In this document: piece by piece, positions 1 through 5,173 of the stretch | Layout of the letters: each line of letters begins with the position of its first letter | Position numbering within the stretch: position 1 is the stretch's first letter | Origin: Chloroflexia bacterium | GTDB lineage: Bacteria > Chloroflexota > Chloroflexia > Thermomicrobiales > CFX8 | Assembly (NCBI GenBank): GCA_013696045.1 | Contig: JACCZH010000505.1 | Span: 1-5,173 of the forward strand | Length of the DNA: 5,173 bases | Direction of reading: 5' to 3' | Notes under the pieces: generated by a model | The model's database searches: none | What the model was told of the DNA's origin: nothing | The model's input: only the letters and a program-made list of their open reading frames with translations | Program-made: the position numbers and the translations under genes

Positions 1-696
1 CTGCAGGACAAGGCTGATGCGTTCGAGGCCCATGCCTGTGTCGACGTTCTGGCTCGGAAGTGGCACGAGCGTCCCGTCCTTGAGCTTATTGAATTCCATG
101 AACACCAGGTTCCAGAACTCAACGTAACGCTCGCCGCTATCGCCCATCGGCCCACCTTGAGTGTCTCCACCAGGCTCGTAGTAGCGGTCGTAGTAAAGCT
201 CGGAGTTCGGGCCGCATGGGCCGGTTTCCCCGACCGGTCCCCAGAAGTCCTCCGGATCGTCCTGGATCCTTTCGGGGGGAATGCCGATTTCGTCGCGCCA
301 GATAGCACGCGCGACATCGTCCTCTGGATGCACAGTGACCCAAATTCGCTCCGGCGGGAGCTGGAATGGGCCCGTGGAAAGTTCCCACGCAAGCTGGATG
401 GCTTCACGTTTGAAGTAGTCACCGACCGAGAAATTGCCCAGCATCTCAAAGAAGGTGCAGTGACTTTCGTCTCCGATCTCCTCGATATCGTCGGTGCGGA
501 ACGACTTCTGGATCGAGGTAAGACGGTTGTGCGGTGGCTTCTCGAGGCCCAGGAAGAAGGGCGTCATCTGTTGCATGCCAGCTGTGGTGAGCAGAACTGT
601 GGGGTCCGGCGGGATGAGCGAAGACGAGGACAACGCAACGTGACGGCGTTCCTCAAAGAATTCGGTGAACAATTTTCTAATGTCGCGGCTCTTCAT
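1..696 (-). CDS. alaS: Alanyl-tRNA synthetase, N-terminal part (runs off left edge)
   Basis: Class II aminoacyl-tRNA synthetase that charges tRNA-Ala with alanine in the cytoplasm. The reading frame is open from the ATG at 696-694 down to base 1, giving 232 codons of a protein usually near 880 residues; the C-terminal tRNA-binding, editing and C-Ala domains lie outside the window. Seen directly: an opening MKSRDIRKLFTEFF typical of the family, TAGMQQMTPFFLG at about 38-50, the motif 2 block HCTFFEMLGNFSVGDYFK at 79-96, TGPCGPNSE at 158-166, and motif 3 TGMGLERI at 220-227. Between the QKSFR and HCTFFEM blocks it has the short DDIEEIGDES form rather than the longer gamma-proteobacterial version. 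An in-frame ATG at 714 would add six residues. I prefer 696 because AGG lies 6 nt upstream and the protein then starts where family members do. It is transcribed divergently from uvrC. No T-box leader is visible. Identification is secure. Confidence 0.97.
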   Translation of the reverse strand, partial: MKSRDIRKLFTEFFEERRHVALSSSSLIPPDPTVLLTTAGMQQMTPFFLGLEKPPHNRLTSIQKSFRTDDIEEIGDESHCTFFEMLGNFSVGDYFKREAIQLAWELSTGPFQLPPERIWVTVHPEDDVARAIWRDEIGIPPERIQDDPEDFWGPVGETGPCGPNSELYYDRYYEPGGDTQGGPMGDSGERYVEFWNLVFMEFNKLKDGTLVPLPSQNVDTGMGLERISLVLQ

Positions 697-743
697 CGCA
701 AACCTGTCTCTCATGCCTACTGTTGTCAAAAGTGCGCGTTGCA

Positions 744-772
744 AGTGTATGCGGAAACGCGAAAGGGTCCAA
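744..772 (-). promoter_or_regulatory. Candidate sigma-70-type promoter for alaS
   Basis: Reading the minus strand, TTGGAC (772-767) is followed after exactly 17 nt by TACACT (749-744), which matches four of six bases of the TATAAT consensus. The predicted start near 737 gives a leader of about 40 nt to the ATG at 696. The -35 matches only its first three bases, so this is a best guess by eye. A perfect TTGACA exists on the same strand at 729-724, but no acceptable -10 lies 16-18 nt after it and it is very close to the start codon. Confidence 0.35.
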
Positions 773-792
773 TTTGCGCTGCGCACCTCATG

Positions 793-826
793 ACGTGCAG
801 GTGTACGTACAGTATGCACGTACAGT
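793..826. repeat. Three near-identical 9-bp direct repeats, possible operator
   Basis: ACGTGCAGG (793-801), ACGTACAGT (805-813) and ACGTACAGT (818-826) recur with start-to-start spacings of 12 and 13 nt; the last two are identical. The middle copy sits in the perfect 10-bp palindrome TGTACGTACA (802-811). A second repeat, CAGGTGT, occurs at 798-804 and 830-836, starts 32 nt apart (about three helical turns). The cluster lies in the divergent alaS-uvrC intergenic region, upstream of both candidate promoters, as expected for a regulator-binding site, but I cannot name a regulator. It does not resemble a LexA box I know. Confidence 0.4.
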
Positions 827-847
827 TCCCAGGTGTCAATGGCGAGG

Positions 848-863
848 CGCCGGTCGCCCGGCG
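848..863. repeat. Small GC hairpin upstream of uvrC
   Basis: CGCCGG (848-853) and CCGGCG (858-863) are perfect reverse complements around the loop TCGC, giving a 6-bp all-GC stem. No T tract follows, so it is not an intrinsic terminator. It lies 33 nt before the uvrC start codon. It would be a leader hairpin only if transcription starts upstream of it, or otherwise a possible protein-binding dyad. In a GC-rich genome such short dyads also arise by chance. Confidence 0.3.
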
Positions 864-878
864 ATGAATGGACACGAA

Positions 879-887
879 TGGTAGGAT
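879..887 (+). promoter_or_regulatory. Possible extended -10 for a very short uvrC leader
   Basis: TGGTAGGAT (879-887) fits the extended -10 pattern TGnTAnnnT, with TAGGAT matching four of six bases of TATAAT. It ends 9 nt before the uvrC ATG, so a start site 7 nt after it would fall near 894, making the mRNA leaderless or nearly so. The competing reading is that AGGA (883-886), 10 nt before the ATG, is the ribosome binding site of a longer transcript. The GAGG at 891-894 is too close to the ATG (2 nt) to serve well. The sequence alone does not decide between these. Confidence 0.3.
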
Positions 888-896
888 TTTGAGGTT

Positions 897-2717
897 ATGA
901 ATGAGCAATTTTCGGGGCGGCTGGCGGTCCTGCCCGCAGCCCCCGGCGTCTATATCTTCAAGAACCAGTACCGTGGAGTGCTCTACGTCGGCAAGGCGTC
1001 GTCGCTCCGCAGCCGCGTGCGCTCTTACTTCCAGGACAGCCGTAATCTTGACCACAAGACACGTGAGCTTGTCGAGCAGATTGTTGACTTCGAGACCATC
1101 CGCACCGACACAGCCTCCGAGGCCCTGATCCTTGAGAACGAGCTGATCAAGCGCTACCTACCGAAGTACAACATCATGCTCAAGGACGGGAAGTCATACC
1201 CATACATCAGGATCACGAACGAGGAGTGGCCGCGGGTCTTCAGCACGCGCAACATCGTTCAGGATGGTTCGCGCTACTACGGGCCGTACACGTCGGCGTC
1301 GTCAGTGCACACGACCCTGGATCTGCTGAAGAGGCTGTTCCCGTACCGGGCCTGCGATATCAAGATTACCGAGGACGCGCCACGAGCCTGTCTCTATTAC
1401 CACATCGGCCGTTGTCTGGGCCCGTGCATCGGAGTCGCCGCGCGGTCAGAATATGCCCGGGCAGTCGAGGGTGTCGCGTTGTTTCTGGAGGGACGCGGCG
1501 AGGAGCTTGTCCCGAATATGCAGTCCGATATGAATCGTGCGTCGGAAGCACTGGATTTCGAGAAGGCTGCCCGGCTGAGGGACGAGATCAAGGCCGTTCA
1601 GCATGTCCTGGAGCGGCAGAAGATCGTCTCAGGCAAGGGCTACGACGCGGATGTGCTGGCAGTGGCTCAATCGGCCGGCGGTGACGCCGGGGTGCAGGTG
1701 GCGTTCATCCGCAACGGCAAGATTCTCGGGTCAGAGTATTTCCTGATGGACGGCTCGCGAGTGGACGATGACCCAGCTCAGATTCTGGCCAGCTTCGTCG
1801 GGCAGTTCTATCAGGACGCCGCCGTCGTTCCGCGTGAATTGATTTTGCAGTATGCGCTACCAGACGCCGCGATTGTTGAGGAGTTCCTCTCAGAGCGCCG
1901 CAAGGGGATGGTCAACACCGTTGTTCCGCAGCGTGGCAGCAAGCGACAGCTGGTTCAGATGGTGTCGAAGAGCGCGCTGGACAATCTGGAGCAGAACCGG
2001 CTGCGCTGGTTGAGTGATGAGCAGAAGCTGACGGCTGCGATGAGCGAGCTATCCGATGCCCTATCCCTCCTGTCCGTGCCGCGACGGATCGAGTGCTTTG
2101 ATATCTCGACCCTGCAAGGAACAAATACCGTGGCGTCGATGGTCGTGTTCGTGGATGGGAAGCCAAGTAAGAAGGAGTACCGGCGCTTCGCGATCAAGGA
2201 TGTTGAGGGGCAGGATGATTTCGCGAGCATGCAGGAAGTCATCCGGCGTCGATTCAAGCGCGCCGCCGAGGAGGAGGCGACCGAGTCGTGGAGAACGTTG
2301 CCGGATCTGGTGATCGTCGATGGCGGCAAGGGTCAGCTAAACGCCGCTGTGGCCGTGTTGATGGAGCTCGGCGTTGATGTCCCCATCACGGGTCTGGCGA
2401 AGGAGAATGAGGAGCTGTTCTTGCCGGGCCAGCCGCGTTCTATTTTGTTGCCGCGTGATTCGCAGGCGCTGTATTTGATCCAGCGAGTGCGTGATGAGGC
2501 GCATCGTTTTGCAGTCTCGTTCCACCGCAAGAAGCGCACCAAGACGGCCTTCAAATCGGCGCTGGATGAGCTGCCGGGTGTGGGGCCGAAACGCAAGAAG
2601 GCATTGATCCGCGAGTTTGGCAGCGTGAAGCGCATCCGGGAAGCATCGGTGGAGCAGCTCGCGGCGGTTGACGGCATCGGCCACTCGCTGGCCGAGCAGA
2701 TCAAGGCGACACTCTAG
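897..2717 (+). CDS. uvrC: UvrABC excinuclease subunit C
   Basis: Nuclease of nucleotide excision repair: recruited to UvrB at a lesion, it cuts the damaged strand on the 3' side with its N-terminal domain and on the 5' side with its C-terminal domain. The 606-residue length is normal. Seen in order: a GIY-YIG domain (about 14-92) with GVYIF, LYVGKA (Y30, K33), R40, E80 and N92; four cysteines C153, C165, C173 and C177 at almost the same positions and spacing as those that hold the 4Fe-4S cluster in E. coli UvrC; a UVR/UvrB-binding helix pair (about 205-240, ALDFEKAARLRDEIK); an RNase H-like domain with D402 (CFDIS), D441 (QDDFASM), D475 (IVDGGKGQL) and H536 (RDEAH), equivalent to E. coli D399, D438, D466 and H538; and tandem helix-hairpin-helix motifs (about 556-606, LPGVGPKRKKAL and VDGIGHSLAEQI). 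All catalytic residues are present, so it should be active. The ATG at 897 is chosen because the GIY-YIG domain begins right after it; the ATG at 901 is out of frame. First gene of the plus-strand unit. Confidence 0.98.
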   Translation: MNEQFSGRLAVLPAAPGVYIFKNQYRGVLYVGKASSLRSRVRSYFQDSRNLDHKTRELVEQIVDFETIRTDTASEALILENELIKRYLPKYNIMLKDGKSYPYIRITNEEWPRVFSTRNIVQDGSRYYGPYTSASSVHTTLDLLKRLFPYRACDIKITEDAPRACLYYHIGRCLGPCIGVAARSEYARAVEGVALFLEGRGEELVPNMQSDMNRASEALDFEKAARLRDEIKAVQHVLERQKIVSGKGYDADVLAVAQSAGGDAGVQVAFIRNGKILGSEYFLMDGSRVDDDPAQILASFVGQFYQDAAVVPRELILQYALPDAAIVEEFLSERRKGMVNTVVPQRGSKRQLVQMVSKSALDNLEQNRLRWLSDEQKLTAAMSELSDALSLLSVPRRIECFDISTLQGTNTVASMVVFVDGKPSKKEYRRFAIKDVEGQDDFASMQEVIRRRFKRAAEEEATESWRTLPDLVIVDGGKGQLNAAVAVLMELGVDVPITGLAKENEELFLPGQPRSILLPRDSQALYLIQRVRDEAHRFAVSFHRKKRTKTAFKSALDELPGVGPKRKKALIREFGSVKRIREASVEQLAAVDGIGHSLAEQIKATL

Positions 2718-2719
2718 CT

Positions 2720-3367
2720 GTGGGTCGCAGTAGTTCAAATAAACGCATCCCGGCACAGGTTGAAGTCGAACGGGCTATCGCCGCGCTCCGGTCGGGTCAG
2801 GTTGTCGCGATCCCGACCGATACTGTCTACGGTTTGGCTGCGTCCTTCGATCATCCAGACGCAATTGAACGGCTCTACGAGATCAAGGGCAGGGAGACGA
2901 CCAAAGCAATTCCGGTCCTGGTCGATACTCACGAGCGGCTCTTCGATTTCCAGCGAGTCGATCGAGAGGTATCCGTCGTGTTGGCTCGGGAGTTCTGGCC
3001 TGGTCCTCTGACTCTGGTAGTGTGGGCTTCGAACCTGGTGCCTGAAGTTGTGCATCGTGGGGCGGGAACCGTTGGGCTGCGCATGCCCGATCATCCGGTA
3101 GCTCGGGGGCTGATCGCTGGGCTGGGCGGCGCGTTGGCGGTCACAAGTGCGAATCATTCCGGACAGGCAGAAGCGATGACCGCCGAGGAAGTGCGAGAAT
3201 CGCTCGGTAGTGCGGTGGATGTCGTGATCGACGGCGGGCGAACTCCGGGCGGCCGAGCGTCGACGGTGGTTGACTTGACGCGAACAGAGATACGGATCCT
3301 GCGTCAGGGAGAGATCACTATCGACGAGATTGAACGGGTGATTCATGATTCGAGCGTCGAGGAGTAG
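2720..3367 (+). CDS. tsaC: L-threonylcarbamoyladenylate synthase (TsaC/YrdC family)
   Basis: Makes threonylcarbamoyl-AMP from threonine, bicarbonate and ATP, the first step of the t6A37 modification of tRNAs reading ANN codons; TsaB/D/E proteins then transfer the group to tRNA. The 215 residues form a single YrdC domain without the extra C-terminal domain of long Sua5 proteins. Seen: IPTDTVYGLA (31-40), the K56-x-R58 pair in YEIKGRETTK, WPGPLTLV (93-100), GTVGLRMPDHP (116-126), and the S143-x-N145 motif in VTSANHSG, which forms the nucleotide site in this family. The GTG at 2720 is the only sensible start. It lies 2 nt after the uvrC stop, and the nearest purine-rich stretch (AAGG, 2703-2706) is 13 nt away, so translation probably depends on ribosomes finishing uvrC. 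The domain itself begins near residue 16, so the first dozen basic, serine-rich residues are a non-conserved lead. Symbol could equally be given as sua5 or ywlC. Confidence 0.93.
   Translation: MGRSSSNKRIPAQVEVERAIAALRSGQVVAIPTDTVYGLAASFDHPDAIERLYEIKGRETTKAIPVLVDTHERLFDFQRVDREVSVVLAREFWPGPLTLVVWASNLVPEVVHRGAGTVGLRMPDHPVARGLIAGLGGALAVTSANHSGQAEAMTAEEVRESLGSAVDVVIDGGRTPGGRASTVVDLTRTEIRILRQGEITIDEIERVIHDSSVEE
3359..3364 (+). promoter_or_regulatory. Ribosome binding site deciding the membrane-protein start
   Basis: GAGGAG lies inside the last codons of tsaC. It is 2 nt from the first in-frame GTG (3367) and 5 nt from the second (3370). The second spacing is workable and the first is not, so it favours initiation at 3370. 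Confidence 0.6.
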
Positions 3368-3369
3368 TG

Positions 3370-4254
3370 GTGGATGATGATGACAGCCGGTATGAGGCAC
3401 AGCGGCTAGCGTTGAGCCGTGCCGTCGCGATTACCGGCATCACCGCCACCCTCGCTTTTCCACTCGGGTTCTATGCTGATTCCGCCGCGCCTGATGTGAC
3501 AAACGTGCCATTCATCTCATCCGACGGGCGCGGGTATTATCTGGCGGCGCTGCTGGTAACGATCGCCATTGGGGCCATCGTGCATCTGCTTGAAACGGAT
3601 GATCCGAACGTGCACCAGCGCGATCCAGACTGGAGATTGTACCGGCCCGGCGGGCCGGTCGAGAGTTACCGCCCCTCACAACCTGCAACGGCCTGGATGC
3701 TTCCAGTGGTGGTGCTCTTCACGTCCTTCCTCTTCCTGGCGATCCATCATCCGCTGGCGTATGTATTGCTGGTGCCTCTGGTAGCCGCCGGAGCTGTGTT
3801 TGCGGCGCGGGTCGCGCGCTATCACGTGCTCAATATATTCAATGGTCCCACGGCTCTGGCGAGGACTGGCCACGTCCTGCTGACGCACGGGGTGGCGTTC
3901 GCAATGTTGTGTATCGTGTATATGTTCAAGGCTCGAACACTCTACTCCGGATCGGTGGTTTTCATCGCCTGTTTCCTCTTGCTGATGCAGTTGACGGATG
4001 GGATTGAGGCGAGGCCCGCCAGCCGGATGCTTTATGCGGCCGCCGGCGCGCTCGGGCTCGCCCAGCTAACCTGGGCGTTGAACTACTGGAACACGTCTGC
4101 CTGGTTCGGCGGGAGCTTCTTGATGACGGCCTTTTTCTTTACCGCTAGCATCGTTCGCGGACAGTTGTCGGGAAGATTGACGCAGCGGCTTGTTGTTGAA
4201 CGCGCCTCGATTGCCGTGCCGTTCTTCATAGCGTTGGCGTATTTCGCGGAATAG
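3370..4254 (+). CDS. Polytopic membrane protein of unknown function
   Basis: I do not recognise a family. Translation gives about 294 residues with roughly nine hydrophobic segments, near residues 16-35, 56-74, 108-126, 129-148, 166-186, 191-209, 219-238, 245-263 and 277-293, so it is an integral inner-membrane protein. The N-terminus is short and very acidic (VDDDD) with no cleavable signal peptide apparent. The longest loop (about 75-107) is hydrophilic and rich in Arg, Pro and Asp (DWRLYRPGGPVESYRP). A short basic loop follows segment 4 (RVARYHVLNIFNG). There is no ABC, MFS or GIY-type signature, no Walker motif and no obvious catalytic triad or metal-binding cluster. Two adjacent in-frame GTG codons could start it; 3370 is chosen from ribosome-binding-site spacing, while 3367 would overlap the tsaC stop by one base. 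It is co-oriented with and probably co-transcribed with tsaC and rarA. Real coding sequence is supported by the gene packing and by the consistent hydrophobic pattern throughout. Confidence 0.85.
   Translation: MDDDDSRYEAQRLALSRAVAITGITATLAFPLGFYADSAAPDVTNVPFISSDGRGYYLAALLVTIAIGAIVHLLETDDPNVHQRDPDWRLYRPGGPVESYRPSQPATAWMLPVVVLFTSFLFLAIHHPLAYVLLVPLVAAGAVFAARVARYHVLNIFNGPTALARTGHVLLTHGVAFAMLCIVYMFKARTLYSGSVVFIACFLLLMQLTDGIEARPASRMLYAAAGALGLAQLTWALNYWNTSAWFGGSFLMTAFFFTASIVRGQLSGRLTQRLVVERASIAVPFFIALAYFAE
3641..3659. repeat. Perfect 19-bp GC palindrome inside the membrane-protein gene
   Basis: ACCGGCCCG (3641-3649) and CGGGCCGGT (3651-3659) are exact reverse complements around one G. As RNA it would fold as an 8-bp stem with a GGC triloop. 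It encodes the YRPGGPV part of the hydrophilic loop between membrane segments 2 and 3. No T run follows, so it is not a terminator. Confidence 0.5.
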
Positions 4255-4261
4255 GGAGCCC

Positions 4262-4426
4262 ATGGCAAAACATGACCCCGAATATGAGCTGTTGCAGCTG
4301 CTGGATCTCCTGATCGATCTGCGCGAGGATATGCAAGACCTTGGCATCACCACGCTAGAGGAGCTTGAACTAAAGATTACCGAGCTTGAGGCCCAGCTGG
4401 GAGACGACGACGATGGACCTGTTTGA
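4262..4426 (+). CDS. Small acidic helical protein, 54 residues, unknown function
   Basis: A short gene filling the gap between the membrane protein and rarA: ATG at 4262, TGA at 4424-4426. GGGAG (4254-4258) lies 3 nt upstream, a somewhat short but usable spacing. The product has 17 Asp/Glu against 3 Lys/Arg and 13 leucines. The sequence suggests two amphipathic helices, about 6-27 (EYELLQLLDLLIDLREDMQD) and 31-46 (TLEELELKITELEAQL), joined by a Gly-Ile turn, then a DDDD tail. That is the look of a helical hairpin or coiled coil that binds a partner. No signal peptide or membrane segment is seen. Its last 14 bases overlap the rarA start in a different frame, so the two are probably translationally coupled. 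I do not know a named family for it. A role as a RarA partner or regulator is inference from position only. Confidence 0.75.
   Translation: MAKHDPEYELLQLLDLLIDLREDMQDLGITTLEELELKITELEAQLGDDDDGPV
4399..4403 (+). promoter_or_regulatory. Ribosome binding site for rarA inside the small gene
   Basis: GGGAG within the codons for the end of the small protein sits 9 nt before the ATG at 4413. It supports that ATG as the rarA start and therefore the 14-nt overlap of the two genes. Confidence 0.6.
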
Positions 4427-5173
4427 GTCCAATCGCCAGGGGCATCTGGCGCAGCGTGGGCCGCTGGCAGCCCGAATGCGCCCGCGCTCGCTGGACGAGT
4501 TCGTCGGCCAGGAGCAGGTGCTTGGTCAAGGCAGCGTGCTGCGCCGGGCAATTGAACGTGACCGCCTGTCGTCGCTGATTCTCTGGGGTCCGCCGGGAGT
4601 TGGTAAGACTACACTGGCGCGGCTGCTGGCAAACCAGACCGAGGCGTACTTCGACCCCTTGTCGGCGGTTTCCTCCGGCGTTGCTGATCTGCGGGCGGCG
4701 GTAAAGAGCGCGGGAGAGCGGTTGGGCATGCACGGGCAGAGGACGTTGCTGTTTATTGACGAGATCCATCGCTTCAACAAGTCCCAGCAAGACGCCATCC
4801 TGCCCTATGTCGAGGACGGCACGGTAATCCTGGTTGGGGCGACGACTGAGAACCCGTCGTTTGAGGTCAATGCGCCGCTCTTGTCACGCTCGCGGGTGGT
4901 TGTGTTGAAATCGTTGGACGACTCAGATATCGAAGAGATCGTGAAGCGTGCCCTGGATGACACGGAACGAGGATTAGGGCACGACGGGCTTACTATCTCA
5001 GAAAATGGTGTGGCGACCCTGGTGAATCTCGCGAATGGGGACGCCAGATTTGCCTTGAACACGTTGGAGATGGCGAGTGTGGCCGCTGACGCTGACTCGG
5101 ATCATACGATTAGCGCCGAGATGATTTCTGAAGCTGCACAGCGCCGGGCGGCGGTCTATGACAAGTCTGGGGA
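4413..5173 (+). CDS. rarA: Replication-associated recombination protein A, N-terminal part
   Basis: AAA+ ATPase of the RarA/MgsA (yeast Mgs1, human WRNIP1) family, related to clamp-loader and RuvB ATPases, acting at stalled replication forks and on DNA ends with SSB. The frame is open to the right edge: 253 codons of a protein usually about 440 residues. Seen: the family opening MDLFES followed by PLAARMRPRSLDEFVGQE (17-34), Walker A GPPGVGKT (59-66), Walker B LLFIDEIH (112-119), the signature HRFNKSQQDAILPYVEDG (119-136), sensor 1 GATTENPSFEVN (142-153), the arginine-finger segment LLSRSRV (156-162), sensor 2 GDARFALNTLE (209-219), and RRAAVYDK (244-251), where family members have RRAPLYDK. 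The C-terminal tetramerisation domain is outside the window. All ATPase motifs are intact. It overlaps the preceding small gene and is the last gene seen of the uvrC unit. Confidence 0.96.
   Translation, partial: MDLFESNRQGHLAQRGPLAARMRPRSLDEFVGQEQVLGQGSVLRRAIERDRLSSLILWGPPGVGKTTLARLLANQTEAYFDPLSAVSSGVADLRAAVKSAGERLGMHGQRTLLFIDEIHRFNKSQQDAILPYVEDGTVILVGATTENPSFEVNAPLLSRSRVVVLKSLDDSDIEEIVKRALDDTERGLGHDGLTISENGVATLVNLANGDARFALNTLEMASVAADADSDHTISAEMISEAAQRRAAVYDKSG

Noticed and set aside
793..826. CRISPR-like or satellite array
   Set aside because: Only three 9-bp units with 3-4 nt between them; far too short for a CRISPR array, and no cas gene is near.
848..863. Intrinsic terminator upstream of uvrC
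   Set aside because: The hairpin has no following T tract and sits between divergent genes, where no transcript needs to end.
157..867. Plus-strand open frame of 236 codons opposite alaS
   Set aside because: It is the antisense shadow of the alaS coding strand, whose minus-strand product is unmistakable, and its product resembles nothing coherent.
697..896. T-box riboswitch or other leader RNA for alaS
   Set aside because: The alaS leader is at most about 40 nt from the candidate promoter and has no T-box sequence or terminator/antiterminator pair.
1226..1684. Plus-strand frame of 152 codons within uvrC
   Set aside because: Alternate-frame shadow of uvrC, rich in Arg and Gly as expected for a shifted GC-rich frame.
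2735..3400. Minus-strand open frame of 221 codons
   Set aside because: It lies antisense to tsaC across its whole length; tsaC has all its family motifs, and the antisense product is His/Arg/Ser-rich without recognisable domains.
4066..4551. Minus-strand frame of 161 codons across the membrane gene, the small gene and rarA
   Set aside because: Low-complexity Ser/Ala/Pro product antisense to three better-supported genes; its serine run is just the reverse of the acidic Asp/Glu codons of the small protein.

Overview
The window is an ordinary but densely packed stretch of bacterial chromosome, about 60% GC by eye. The AlaRS insert and signature sequences, the GTG starts and the tight gene packing suggest a Chloroflexota-like bacterium (possibly a Thermomicrobia relative). 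That placement is inference from general resemblance, not a search. No mobile element, CRISPR array, tRNA, rRNA or phage gene is visible.

Layout: positions 1-696 hold the first 232 codons of alanyl-tRNA synthetase (alaS) on the minus strand, running off the left edge. A divergent intergenic region (697-896) follows. It carries a candidate alaS promoter, a cluster of three near-identical 9-bp repeats, a small GC hairpin and a possible extended -10 just ahead of uvrC. From 897 to the right edge, five plus-strand genes are packed so tightly that they almost certainly form one transcription unit: uvrC (complete), a TsaC/YrdC-type threonylcarbamoyl-AMP synthase, an unrecognised polytopic membrane protein with about nine membrane segments, a 54-residue very acidic small protein not previously listed among the longer reading frames, and the first 253 codons of the AAA+ ATPase rarA. 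Junctions are a 2-nt gap, a 1-nt overlap or 2-nt gap (depending on start), a 7-nt gap and a 14-nt overlap. No intrinsic terminator is visible inside the unit.

Functional theme: uvrC (dual incision in nucleotide excision repair) and rarA (clamp-loader-like ATPase acting at stalled forks) are genome maintenance. alaS and tsaC serve translation fidelity (tRNA charging, and t6A at position 37 of ANN-decoding tRNAs). The two unknown genes sit between tsaC and rarA. The small protein is probably translationally coupled to rarA and is the best candidate for something undescribed. I do not see a new defence or mobile system here.
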